Program-made: the position numbers and the translations under genes | Shown here: one piece after another, positions 27,616 to 35,996 of the stretch | How the letters are laid out: each line of letters opens with the position of its first letter | Numbering within the stretch: the first letter of the stretch is position 1 | NCBI RefSeq assembly: GCF_004122735.1 | Contig: NZ_SDIF01000017.1 | Coordinates: 35,460 to 99,459 of the forward strand | Direction: 5' to 3' | Source: Streptomyces sioyaensis | GTDB lineage: Bacteria; Actinomycetota; Actinomycetes; Streptomycetales; Streptomycetaceae | Length of the DNA: 64,000 nt | The notes under the pieces: generated by a model | The model's database searches: none | What the model was told of the DNA's origin: nothing | What the model saw: the letters and a program-made list of their open reading frames with translations, nothing else

Positions 27616-28635
27616 TCAGCCCTTCGGCAGTGGCACCCCGGTGGCCTTCGCCACGTCCGCGAGCATGTGCTCGGCGGCCTGGATGCCGATGCCGGACATC
27701 CACGTCTCGTCCGGCACGTTGAAGACCTTGTGCTGCTTGACGGCCGGCAGGTCCTTCCAGACCGGGTTGGACGTGACGTCCTTCTGCTGGGTCTTGCCCG
27801 GCGCGTCCGCGGAGGCCACGAACACCAGGTCCGCGTTAGCCTTGTCGATCTGCTCCGGGCTGACGTCGAGCATGGTCTTGGCCGGGTCGGTGGAGCTCTG
27901 CGACTTCGGCCGGGCCAGGCCGATGTCGTCGAGGACCACACCGCTGTAGGAGGACTTCTGATAGAGGCGGGTCGGGCCGGCTACGAAGCGCACGACCGAG
28001 GCCGAGGGCATCGTGCCGTGGTACTTCTTCTTGATGGCCGCGCCCAGCGCCTTGGCCCGGGTCTGGTACTCCGCCAGCTTCCGGTCGGCCTCCTTCTCCA
28101 GCCCCAGCGCCTTGGCGTGGACCTTCAGATTGGCCTTCCAGGGGCCGCCGGTGGTCTCGGTGAAGACGGTCGGCGCGATGGCCTGGAGCTTGTCGTAGAT
28201 CTTCTCGTGCCGGACCTTGGAGGACAGGATCAGGTCGGGCTTCAGGGAGATGATCTTTTCGAGGTTGGGCTCCAACAGCGGACCGACGTCCTTGACGCCG
28301 CCGATCTCGTCCTTGAGGTAGGTGGGGAAGCCGCCCTCGGTCTTCATGTGCGGCGAGACCGCGCCGACGGGCTTGACGCCGAGGGTGGTGACGTCGTCCA
28401 GCTCACCGGTGTCCAGGACGACCACGCGCTTCGGCTTGGCGGGGATCTTCACCTCGCCGCCCATGGCGCTCTTGACGGTGCGCGGGAAGCCGGCGCCGGC
28501 CTTGCCCTGCGCCGCGTCGTCGCCGGCCTTGGTGCCGCCGCCGCAGGCGGTCAGGGCGGTGGTGCCCAGGGCGACGGCGAGCAGCGCGGCCGGCAGCCGG
28601 CGGGTGGTGGCGCGGAGGGGGATTCTGGTCAGCAT
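27616..28635 (-). CDS. Fe3+-siderophore ABC transporter binding lipoprotein
   Basis: A 339-residue FecB/FepB-type periplasm-equivalent receptor anchored to the outer face of the cell membrane. The signal peptide ends in the lipobox LTAC (Cys near residue 31), followed by GGGTKAGDD. The body shows VVVLDTGELDDVTTLGVKPVG, LLEPNLEKIISLKPDLILS, and NPVWKDLPAVKQHKVFNVP of the two-lobed class III fold. It is the fourth gene of the operon, 58 bases after the ATPase. It presumably captures the iron-loaded form of the siderophore made by the downstream genes. Terminated by the hairpin at 27572-27609. Confidence 0.92.
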   Translation of the reverse strand: MLTRIPLRATTRRLPAALLAVALGTTALTACGGGTKAGDDAAQGKAGAGFPRTVKSAMGGEVKIPAKPKRVVVLDTGELDDVTTLGVKPVGAVSPHMKTEGGFPTYLKDEIGGVKDVGPLLEPNLEKIISLKPDLILSSKVRHEKIYDKLQAIAPTVFTETTGGPWKANLKVHAKALGLEKEADRKLAEYQTRAKALGAAIKKKYHGTMPSASVVRFVAGPTRLYQKSSYSGVVLDDIGLARPKSQSSTDPAKTMLDVSPEQIDKANADLVFVASADAPGKTQQKDVTSNPVWKDLPAVKQHKVFNVPDETWMSGIGIQAAEHMLADVAKATGVPLPKG

Positions 28636-28693
28636 GAAGGTGTCTTCCTTGACGGGAGCGGAGGGAGGGAGGAAACGCCCGTGGGGGAGGCGG

Positions 28694-29506
28694 TCAGACG
28701 GTCACGGCGGTGTGCCGTTTCGCGCTGCTCTTCGGGACGACCAGCGGGGTGCCGGTCTCGGGGTCGGGGATCACCCGGCAGTCCACGTCGAACACGGACT
28801 TGACCAGCTCCGCGTCGAGGACGTCCGCCGGGGCGCCGGCCGCCGCCAGCCGCCCGTCCTTGAGGACCACGAGGTGATCCGCGTAACGGGCGGCCTGTCC
28901 GAGGTCGTGCAGCACCATCACCACGGTGCGGTCCGCCTCGGCGTGCAGCGCGGCGACCAGGTCGAGGACATCGAGCTGGTGCCGCAGGTCCAGGAAGGTG
29001 GTCGGCTCGTCGAGCAGCAGCAGATCGGTGTCCTGTGCCAGCGCGAGCGCGATCCAGGCGCGCTGTCGCTGACCGCCGGAGAGCTGGTCGACGGGCTGGT
29101 CGCGCAACTCCCGCGTGCCGGTGCGCCGCAGCGCCTCCTCCACCGCCTGCTGGTCCGCCGCCGACCAGGGGCTCAGCAGCCGCTGGTGGGGGTAGCGGCC
29201 GAGCCGTACCAGCGCCTCGACGGTGATCGCGTCGGGGGTGACCGGCTGCTGGGGGAGCAGCCCCATCCGCAGGGCCAGCGCACGGGCCGGCATCCGGTGG
29301 ATATCGGCGCCGTCCAGCGCGACGGTGCCGGCGGCCGGCGCCAGCAGCCGGGTCAGCCCGCGCAACAGGGTCGACTTGCCACAGGCGTTGGGCCCGACGA
29401 CGGCGGTGACGGCGCCGCCGGGCAGCACCAGATCCAGGCCGCCGACGATCAGCCGGTCGCCGTAGCGCAGATCGAGTCCGTGGGTGGAAAGCTGATTGGC
29501 GGTCAT
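28694..29506 (-). CDS. Fe3+-siderophore ABC transporter ATP-binding protein
   Basis: A 270-residue FepC-type ATPase. Walker A GPNACGKSTLL, Q-loop GLLPQQPVTPDAITVEALV, signature LSGGQRQRAWIALALAQ, Walker B DLLLLDEPTTFLDL, and the switch His in VLHDLGQA. It powers import through the two FecCD permeases encoded upstream. The ATG at 29506 has AGGAG six bases upstream and overlaps the permease stop (ATGA). A long in-frame upstream extension is just the shadow of the permease gene. Confidence 0.93.
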   Translation of the reverse strand: MTANQLSTHGLDLRYGDRLIVGGLDLVLPGGAVTAVVGPNACGKSTLLRGLTRLLAPAAGTVALDGADIHRMPARALALRMGLLPQQPVTPDAITVEALVRLGRYPHQRLLSPWSAADQQAVEEALRRTGTRELRDQPVDQLSGGQRQRAWIALALAQDTDLLLLDEPTTFLDLRHQLDVLDLVAALHAEADRTVVMVLHDLGQAARYADHLVVLKDGRLAAAGAPADVLDAELVKSVFDVDCRVIPDPETGTPLVVPKSSAKRHTAVTV

Positions 29507-30579
29507 CGGGCACTCCTGTTCACGGAACTGCTTTGACGGATCATCAGCACCAGCAGCCATGGCGCGCCCAGAGTGGCGGTGACCACTCCGACCGGCAGCC
29601 CGCCGACCGGCAGCAGATACTGCGCCACGAGGTCGGAGGCGAGCAGCAGCACGGCACCGGCGAGGCCGGACAGCGCCAGCGTCCCGGCGGTCGGCGGCCC
29701 GGCGAGAAACCGCACCATGTGCGGGACGGCCAGCGCGACGAAGGCGACCGGTCCGGTGAGCGCGGCGGCCAGCGAGGCCAGCACGATCGCGATGACCAGG
29801 ACCTGCAGCCGGGCGGCGCTGGTGCGCAGGCCGAGCGCGCCGGCCGAGTCGTCGCCCAGGTCGAGGACGGCGAGCCGGCGGTGCAGCGCGAAGGCGACGA
29901 GCAGGCCCAGCGCCACCGCCCCGCCCGCGGACCACACTTCGGGCCAGGTCCGCCCGTACACCGAGCCGGTCGTCCACTGCAGGGCCGACCCGGCCAGCTC
30001 GGTGGGGAAGCTGACGACCATGAAGCTCACCGCCGCGGACAGGCCGGCCTGTACGGCGAGACCGACCAGCACCAGGCGGGTCACGCTGACCCCGCCGCGC
30101 CAGCCGAACACCCCGAGCAGCACCGCGGCGAGCAGCCCGCCGCCGAGCGCGGCCAGCGGCATCAGGGCCTGCGAGGCCCCGGCGGCCAGCATCGCCACCG
30201 CCCCGAACGAGGCGCCGCCGGTCACCCCCATGACGTCGGGTGAGGCGAGCGGATTGCGGAACAGCCGCTGGAGCAGGGCGCCGGCCACCGCCAGCCCCGC
30301 CCCCGCGACGATCGCCGCGACCATGCGCGGGGCCCGGAACTCCTGGACCACCAGCACCGTCGCGGAGTCGCCGAGCCCGAACAGGCCCTTGACCGCGTCG
30401 GCGGGCGGCAGCGCCATGTCACCGTTGGCCACGGACACCGTCACCAGGGCGCAGAGCACCACGAGACCGACGACGGCGGTCAGCGCGGTACGCCCGCGTG
30501 CGGCGCCCCGGCGGGTCCGGCGGCCGGCGTCCACCGCCGGGTCCCCGTGCGGCGCGGCACTGCGTACGAAGCCGTTCAT
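29503..30579 (-). CDS. FecCD-family iron-siderophore permease (second)
   Basis: A 358-residue BtuC/FecD-type permease with about ten helices. Hallmarks: EFRAPRMVAAIVAGAGLAVA, LLQRLFRNPLASPDVMGVT (the EAA-like and conserved RNPLAxP segment), LAAALTGPVAFVALAVPHMVR and LPVGVVTATLGAPWLLVLM. It pairs with the neighbouring permease to form the membrane channel. Starts with ATG overlapping the previous stop (ATGA) and ends overlapping the ATPase start. The N-terminal ~30 residues are a basic cytoplasmic extension. Confidence 0.92.
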   Translation of the reverse strand: MNGFVRSAAPHGDPAVDAGRRTRRGAARGRTALTAVVGLVVLCALVTVSVANGDMALPPADAVKGLFGLGDSATVLVVQEFRAPRMVAAIVAGAGLAVAGALLQRLFRNPLASPDVMGVTGGASFGAVAMLAAGASQALMPLAALGGGLLAAVLLGVFGWRGGVSVTRLVLVGLAVQAGLSAAVSFMVVSFPTELAGSALQWTTGSVYGRTWPEVWSAGGAVALGLLVAFALHRRLAVLDLGDDSAGALGLRTSAARLQVLVIAIVLASLAAALTGPVAFVALAVPHMVRFLAGPPTAGTLALSGLAGAVLLLASDLVAQYLLPVGGLPVGVVTATLGAPWLLVLMIRQSSSVNRSAR

Positions 30580-31622
30580 CGGGCCACCTTCCGGGCCAGC
30601 ACTGCCAGCAGCGGCGCGCCGAGGAACGCGCTGATGATGCCGACCTGCAATTCGGACGGGCGGATGACGAGCCGTCCGAGGATGTCGGCGGTGAGCAGCA
30701 GCAGCGGGCCGGCGAGCAGACAGCCGGGGACCACGATCCGGTGGTCGGAGGTGCGCAGCAGCTGGCGGACCAGATGCGGAGCGGCCAGCCCGATGAAGGC
30801 GAGCGGACCGGCCACGGCCACCGCGGAACCGGCGAGCAGGACGACGGCCAGCCCGCCCGCGCTGCGGATCCGGGAGACCGGCACGCCCAGCGCCTGCGCC
30901 GAATCGTCGCCCAGCGCCAGCGCGTTGAGCGCCGGGGCGATGGCCAGCGCGACGACCAGCCCGATCAGCAGGGTCGGCAGCACCGGGTAGAGCACCGCCA
31001 GCGGGCGTTCGGCCAGCGAACCGGCCAGCCAGAACCGCGCCTCGTCCAGCGACCGCTTGCTGGCCAGCATGACCGTCGACCCCCAGGACAGCAGGACGAG
31101 TTGCAGGACGGTGCCGCCCAGCGCCAGGCGCACCGGATCCAGGTCACCGGCGCGCCGCGCCAGCGCCTGGGCGAACAGCGCGGCGGCCGCGGCTCCCGCG
31201 AAGGCGAACCAGATGTACTGGACGGGTCGCGTCAGATGCAGTGCGTAGATCGCGGTGATCACCGCGAAGCCCGCACCCGCGTTGATGCCGAGCGTCGTCG
31301 GGGAGGCGAGCGGATTGCGGGTGATGCCCTGGACGACCGCCCCGGCGACCCCGAGCGCCGCGCCGACCGCGAGCCCGACCACCGTGCGCGGCAGCCGAAG
31401 TCCCGTCACCACGAGGGCGTCCCGTCCGTGGGTGGCGCCGGTCAGCGCGTCCCAGACGGTGGACAGCGGTACGGACCGGGTACCGAGGGCGAGGCTGAGG
31501 GCGGCACAGACCGCCAGCGCCGCAAGCCCGACCACGAGCAGCGGGACGCGCCGCAGGAGGTGCGCGGCGGGCGGCGCATCGGGCACAGCGGGTGCGGTGG
31601 CAGATGGTTTGGTCGTCGACAC
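30576..31622 (-). CDS. FecCD-family iron-siderophore permease (first gene of operon)
   Basis: A 348-residue permease of the same family: GLRLPRTVVGLAVGAALGVAG, VVQGITRNPLASPTTLGIN, VAVAGPLAFIGLAAPHLVRQ and ELQVGIISAFLGAPLLAVL. It starts with GTG at 31622 without any ribosome-binding site; a candidate -10 sits only 8 bases before the start, so the mRNA is probably leaderless. Control by iron is expected from the DtxR-type iron box directly upstream. It heads the nine-gene uptake and synthesis operon running to 20201. Confidence 0.92.
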   Translation of the reverse strand: MSTTKPSATAPAVPDAPPAAHLLRRVPLLVVGLAALAVCAALSLALGTRSVPLSTVWDALTGATHGRDALVVTGLRLPRTVVGLAVGAALGVAGAVVQGITRNPLASPTTLGINAGAGFAVITAIYALHLTRPVQYIWFAFAGAAAAALFAQALARRAGDLDPVRLALGGTVLQLVLLSWGSTVMLASKRSLDEARFWLAGSLAERPLAVLYPVLPTLLIGLVVALAIAPALNALALGDDSAQALGVPVSRIRSAGGLAVVLLAGSAVAVAGPLAFIGLAAPHLVRQLLRTSDHRIVVPGCLLAGPLLLLTADILGRLVIRPSELQVGIISAFLGAPLLAVLARKVAR

Positions 31623-31630
31623 GCGTCGCT

Positions 31631-31660
31631 ACGTTAGGTTAGGCATACCTAAATATGCAA
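31631..31660 (-). promoter_or_regulatory. Promoter with DmdR/DtxR iron box
   Basis: The 19-bp sequence TTAGGTTAGGCATACCTAA (31634-31652) matches the DtxR/IdeR/DmdR1 iron-box consensus TTAGGTTAGGCTAACCTAA at 17 of 19 positions. On the minus strand it lies between a candidate -35 TTGCAT (31655-31660) and -10 TAACGT (31631-31636), 18 bases apart. Iron-loaded DmdR1 bound here would block RNA polymerase, so the operon should be on when iron is scarce. Confidence 0.9.
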
Positions 31661-31911
31661 GCGCGGTTCCGTAGAAGTGGCCAACTTTCCCTTTTGTCGG
31701 GCCCCTGCTCCTCAACAGGCCCCCACTGCCCCCGACCTGGGACGACCTACCCACGTCCGCACCCGCCCACGCGCGCCTCCCCGCCGGCGCCCCGGTCCGT
31801 GGATCCTGCGGGCGGGCAGCGGCGGGAGCCGGCCCGGCGCCGTGCTGCACCCGGTGGGCCACTGTGCTTTTCTGGCCAGGGGGCTGCCGTTTCGCTCAGC
31901 CGAGGAGCGCC

Positions 31912-33057
31912 ATGAACCCCGCCCCGCCCCGTATCGCCATCATCGGCGCCGGTCCCGGCGGGCTCCTCTGCGCCCGCGTCCTGCGCCGCAACGGGCTGCC
32001 GGTCACCGTGTTCGAGCAGGACGCCGCCGTCGCCGCGCCCGACCGACACGGCGTGCCGGAGCTGTGGCTGACGACCGGTCAGGCGGCGCTGCGCGCGGCC
32101 GGTCTCCAGGAGGAGTGCGCCGCGCTCGCCCGCCCGGCGGGCCAGGAGCTGCGGCTGCTCGACCGCACCGCGACGGAACTCTTCCGGCACGCCCCGGCCC
32201 CCGGCGAAACCGGCGGGTCCGCGATCGGCCGGGGCGCGCTGCGCCGGCTGCTGCTGGAATCCCTGCCGCCCGGAACCCTGCGCTGGGGCAGCTATCTGCG
32301 CACCCTGCACCCGCTCGGCGACGGCCGCCACACCGCCGAGTTCGACGACGGCCACACCGAGACCTTCGACGTGGTCATCGGCGCCGACGGTGCCTGGTCC
32401 CGGGTGCGTCCGGTCCTCTCCGACGCCACCCCCCACTACTGCGGCGTCACCTTCGTCGAGGCCGGGTTCGAGGACGTCGACACCCGCCATCCGCGGCTCG
32501 CCCGCCTGGTCGGTGACGGCACGCTGCTGGCGCTCTCGGCCGGCAAAGGTCTGATCGTCCGGCGCCACGGCACCGGCCGCCTCCATGTCCAGGCCGCCTT
32601 CCGCGGCTCCCAGGACTGGGCGCTGGAGGCCGGGGTGACGATGGCGGACACCGAAGCGGTCCGCGAGGTGCTGCTCGACGCCTTCGCGGGCTGGGGCGAC
32701 CGGCTGCTGGCGCTGCTCCGGGACCAGGACAGCGGATTCCGCAACCGGCCGCTGTTCGCCCTGCCGGTCCCGCACACCTGGACCGCCACCCCGGGGCTGA
32801 CCCTGCTGGGCGACGCCGCGCACCTGATGGCGCCGTTCGCCGCCGAGGGTGCCGGCCTCGCGCTGCTCGACGGCGCCGAACTCGCCCTCGCCCTCGCCGG
32901 GGACCGCGACACCGACGCGGCGCTCGGCGCGTACGAGGCGGCCATGCTGCCCCGCGCGGCGCGCGCCGCCGAGGCCGCCGCCGGCGCCCTCGCCGAGGCC
33001 TTCGCCCCCGACGCCCCGCACGGCACCCTGCGCCGACTGCGCGCCGACGGCCCGTGA
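31912..33057 (+). CDS. FAD-dependent monooxygenase (TetX/PHBH type)
   Basis: A 381-residue class A flavoprotein hydroxylase. FAD motifs: GxGxxG near the N-terminus (IIGAGPGGLLCARVLRRNGL), the DG motif (DVVIGADGAWSRVR) and the GD motif (LTLLGDAAHLMAPFAAEG). The substrate is unknown; TetX-like enzymes hydroxylate aromatic or polyketide compounds including tetracyclines, but no resistance role can be claimed from this sequence. The ATG at 31912 has GAGGAG four bases upstream. It is divergent from the siderophore operon, 260 bases from the iron box, and stands alone. Confidence 0.88.
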   Translation: MNPAPPRIAIIGAGPGGLLCARVLRRNGLPVTVFEQDAAVAAPDRHGVPELWLTTGQAALRAAGLQEECAALARPAGQELRLLDRTATELFRHAPAPGETGGSAIGRGALRRLLLESLPPGTLRWGSYLRTLHPLGDGRHTAEFDDGHTETFDVVIGADGAWSRVRPVLSDATPHYCGVTFVEAGFEDVDTRHPRLARLVGDGTLLALSAGKGLIVRRHGTGRLHVQAAFRGSQDWALEAGVTMADTEAVREVLLDAFAGWGDRLLALLRDQDSGFRNRPLFALPVPHTWTATPGLTLLGDAAHLMAPFAAEGAGLALLDGAELALALAGDRDTDAALGAYEAAMLPRAARAAEAAAGALAEAFAPDAPHGTLRRLRADGP

Positions 33058-33225
33058 GCCGCGTGCCCGGGAGCCGCCGGGGTCGGTCCGCCCGGCCCGC
33101 CCCGCGCTCCGGTTGCGGCCCGGTCGCACCCGTCGGACCATCGGCAGCGTACGGCTACCGATCGGCAGCGGACGGACGCGCGCAGCCCCGTCCGCCACGG
33201 CCCGGCGCGGAGGACGGAACACACC

Positions 33226-33990
33226 GTGAAGATCACTGAGCCCACTCCCGGTGCGCCCTGCTGGGTGGAGCTGGGCACCTCGGACGTGGACGCCGCCAAG
33301 GTGTACTACCGCCAGGTCTTCGGCTGGCGCGCCGAGACCGACCCGCGCCAGGAGGCGGGCGGCTACACCACGCTGTACCTGGGCGCCGCCCCGGTCGCCG
33401 CGCTGACCCCGCTCTACGCCCCCGGACAGCCGACCGCCTGGACCGTGTCGTTCGCGACGCGGGACGCCGACGCGCAGGCCGCTGCGGTCACCGAGGCCGG
33501 CGGGCGGCAGCTGATGGGGCCGATGGACGTCTTCGACCTGGGCCGCTTCGCCGTGCTGGCCGATCCGGAGGGCGCGGTGTTCTCGCTCTGGCAGGCCCGT
33601 TCCTTCGCCGGCGCCGCCCTCCTCAACGCGCCGGGCTCGCTCGGCTGGGTCGAGCTCGCCACCCGGGACGCCGAGGCCGCCAAGACCTTCTACACCCGGG
33701 TCTTCGGCTGGACCGTCGGTACCCACGCGGACTACCCGCAATGGGGCATCGACGGCGCCGACTTCGGCGGGCTGAGCGCACTGGACGAGTTCTATCCGGA
33801 CGACGTGCGGGCGCACTGGCTGCCGTACTTCGCGGTCGCCGACGTGGACGAGACGGCTGCCCGGGCCGCGGAGTCGGGGGGCATGCTGCTGGTGCCCCCG
33901 ACGGACGTGCCCGACGGTCCGCGGATCGCGGTGATCCGGGATCCCCAGGGCGGCTCCTTCGGGATCCACCGCGCCGGCGCCGAGGGCTGA
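33226..33990 (+). CDS. Two-domain VOC (glyoxalase-fold) protein
   Basis: A 254-residue protein made of two vicinal-oxygen-chelate domains, each starting with a W-V-E-L pattern (CWVELGTSDVDAAKVYY and GWVELATRDAEAAKTFY) and each with G-x-M-x-V-P-x-D / GPMDVFDLGRFAVLADPEG. Such proteins are often called hydroxylases or bleomycin-resistance-like, without proof. It is a clear paralogue of the gene at 46701-47501. GTG start with GGAGGAC upstream. No operon partner. Confidence 0.85.
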   Translation: MKITEPTPGAPCWVELGTSDVDAAKVYYRQVFGWRAETDPRQEAGGYTTLYLGAAPVAALTPLYAPGQPTAWTVSFATRDADAQAAAVTEAGGRQLMGPMDVFDLGRFAVLADPEGAVFSLWQARSFAGAALLNAPGSLGWVELATRDAEAAKTFYTRVFGWTVGTHADYPQWGIDGADFGGLSALDEFYPDDVRAHWLPYFAVADVDETAARAAESGGMLLVPPTDVPDGPRIAVIRDPQGGSFGIHRAGAEG

Positions 33991-34169
33991 CCGGCGCCGA
34001 CCCGGGTCCGGCCGCGCGCCGATGACGGCGTGTCACCCGGCAACCCTTGCACCGTCACACGATTGGCTGCCTGTTCGTCGTTTCACCACATTCCGGGGGT
34101 GAAGTGCGCGTAATGTCCGGCTGTGCACCAATGGGTGACATTGCGCGTCAAGAACAGGAGACCCCCCCT

Positions 34170-34586
34170 ATGTCCACGACCGAAAACCTCGTGGCCCGAG
34201 GTAGAGAGCTCGCGGCCGGCGCGGGCGCACTGGCCGCGGTCGTCGCCGTCGGTGCGACGCTGTTCGCGGCCCCGGCCCAGGCGGCACCCGGACCCCTCAA
34301 GCCCTACGGCGTCGTCACGGCCAAGGCGGGCCTGAGTGAGCGTCAGTACCCCAGCACGGACTCCTCCGTACGGGGCTACCTCCGTCACCGCTCGCAGGTC
34401 GGCCTGGTGTGCAAGGTGCGCACCCAGAATGTCCGCGGCAACTCCGTCTGGTACCTGACGCGCAGCGAGCGGCCGGCCTGGGTCTCGGCGAAGTACGTGA
34501 CCAACAGCGGGTTCGTCAAGTACTGCAAGGACGTGCAGCACCACCGGGTGCAGCCGAGCAACCCGGCGAAGCACGCCGTGGGCTGA
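34170..34586 (+). CDS. Secreted SH3-like domain protein
   Basis: A 138-residue exported protein. Residues 1-37 are a signal peptide (LAAGAGALAAVVAVGATLFA, cleavage near AQA-AP). The mature part is a single small bacterial-SH3-like domain (VVTAKAGLSERQYPSTDSSV, GLVCKVRTQNVRGNSVWYLT, RPAWVSAKYVTN) with two cysteines likely forming a disulfide. Such proteins are abundant in Streptomyces culture fluid and may bind cell wall. The ATG at 34170 has AGGAG nine bases upstream; further upstream in-frame ATG/GTG codons would spoil the signal peptide. It is monocistronic. Confidence 0.8.
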   Translation: MSTTENLVARGRELAAGAGALAAVVAVGATLFAAPAQAAPGPLKPYGVVTAKAGLSERQYPSTDSSVRGYLRHRSQVGLVCKVRTQNVRGNSVWYLTRSERPAWVSAKYVTNSGFVKYCKDVQHHRVQPSNPAKHAVG

Positions 34587-34678
34587 TGGAGTCCGGGGAA
34601 GGCCCGGTCCGGTGCCGCGGAGGTGCCGGGCCGGGCCTTCGTGTGTCCGCGGCCGGTCCGCGCACCCTTCCGTATTTC

Positions 34679-34692
34679 TGGAACAAGTTCTA
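34679..34692 (+). promoter_or_regulatory. KstR-like operator
   Basis: TGGAACAAGTTCTA fits the published KstR consensus TNNAACNNGTTNNA at every fixed position. KstR is the TetR-family repressor of steroid/cholesterol degradation in mycobacteria and rhodococci. It lies 89 bases upstream of the acyl-CoA dehydrogenase start. With only eight fixed bases, a chance match is possible. Confidence 0.55.
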
Positions 34693-34781
34693 CTGTGCCC
34701 CTCGATCCGGCAGCCGACGACCCGTCAGCTTCGCGGGCCACCCCCGGGCCGGACGACCGGAGCGGACGAACTGGAGGGGCC

Positions 34782-35972
34782 GTGCACCTCGAATACACCC
34801 CCGAGCAACAGCAGTTGCGCGCCGAGCTGCGCACGTACTTCGCCCGGCTGGTGCCGGACGACGCCTCGGCACGGTACGCCGCCCCCGCCGACCGGAAGCG
34901 CTTCTACCGTGAGACCGTGCGCCGGCTGGGTGCCGACGGCTGGCTCGGCGTGGGCTGGCCCAAGGAGTTCGGCGGCCGCGGGATGTCCCCGATGGAGCAG
35001 TTCCTCTTCTTCGACGAGGCCGCCCAGGCGGGTGTGCCGCTGCCGCTGATGGCGCTGAACACCGTCGGGCCGACGCTCATGCAGTACGGCACCGACGAAC
35101 AGAAGGCCTACTTCCTTCCCCGGATCCTCTCCGGCGAGCTCGACTTCGCCATCGGCTACAGCGAACCGGACGCCGGCACCGACCTGGCCGCCCTCAAGAC
35201 CCGCGCCGTCCGCGAAGGCGACGAGGACAGCGGCCACTACGTCGTCAACGGACAGAAGATCTGGACGACCAACGGCGACACCGCGGACTGGGTGTGGCTC
35301 GCCGTACGCACCGCCCCCGACGCCCCGCCCCACAAGGGCATCACCATGCTGCTGGTCCCGACCAGCGACCCCGGCTACTCCTGCACCTTGATCAACACCC
35401 TCGCCTCGCACGACACCACCGCCAGCTACTACGAGAACATCACCGTCCCGGCCTCCCGCCGCGTCGGCGAGGAGAACAAGGGCTGGCGGATCATCACCAA
35501 CCAGCTCAACCACGAGCGGGTCACCCTCGCCGCCCACGGCACCATGGCCATCCGCGCCCTGCACGACGTCCAGCGCTGGGCCGCCGGCACCAAGCTCAGC
35601 GACGGCCGCCGGGTGATCGACCTGGGCTGGGTGCGTGGACGGCTGGCCCGTACCCACACCAGACTGGATGCCATGAAGCTGCTGAACTGGCAGATGGTCG
35701 ACGCGCTCCAGCAGGGCACCCTCACCCCGCAGGACGCCTCGGCGGTCAAGGTCTACGGCTCCGAGGCCCGGCGGGACGCCTACGCCTGGCTGATGGAGGT
35801 CGTCGGGTCCGCGGGTCCGCTCAAGGAGGGCTCGGCCGGGGCGGTGCTCCACGGCGAGCTGGAACGCGGCTACCGCTCCGCCGTGATCTTCACCTTCGGC
35901 GGCGGCAACAACGAGATCCAGCGCGAGATCATCTCCTGGCTCGGCCTCGGGATGCCCCGCGTACGGCGCTGA
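34782..35972 (+). CDS. Acyl-CoA dehydrogenase (FadE type)
   Basis: A 396-residue flavoprotein introducing the 2,3 double bond in an acyl- or steroyl-CoA. Visible: N-terminal helical domain (EYTPEQQQLRAELRTYFARL), GWLGVGWPKEFGGRG, IGYSEPDAGTDLAALKTRAV, NGQKIWTTNGDTADWVWLAVRT (FAD and substrate loop), NQLNHERVTLAAHG, and C-terminal FTFGGGNNEIQREIISWLGL. Members with this W-P-K-E-F-G-G pattern are frequent in steroid and branched-chain catabolism. GTG start with CTGGAGGGGCC just upstream. A KstR-like box is upstream, and a DUF2236 oxygenase gene follows 24 bases later, probably in one operon. Confidence 0.9.
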   Translation: MHLEYTPEQQQLRAELRTYFARLVPDDASARYAAPADRKRFYRETVRRLGADGWLGVGWPKEFGGRGMSPMEQFLFFDEAAQAGVPLPLMALNTVGPTLMQYGTDEQKAYFLPRILSGELDFAIGYSEPDAGTDLAALKTRAVREGDEDSGHYVVNGQKIWTTNGDTADWVWLAVRTAPDAPPHKGITMLLVPTSDPGYSCTLINTLASHDTTASYYENITVPASRRVGEENKGWRIITNQLNHERVTLAAHGTMAIRALHDVQRWAAGTKLSDGRRVIDLGWVRGRLARTHTRLDAMKLLNWQMVDALQQGTLTPQDASAVKVYGSEARRDAYAWLMEVVGSAGPLKEGSAGAVLHGELERGYRSAVIFTFGGGNNEIQREIISWLGLGMPRVRR

Positions 35973-35996
35973 CGCGGCAACGGGAGGTGAGCTGAG

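Noticed and set aside
31653..31911. Iron-box control of the divergent monooxygenase
   Set aside because: The box is about 260 bases from its start, and no promoter elements face that direction near the box.
31747..33969. Long minus-strand frame of 740 codons opposite the monooxygenase and VOC genes
   Set aside because: Shadow frame; the plus-strand proteins have clear motifs and ribosome sites.
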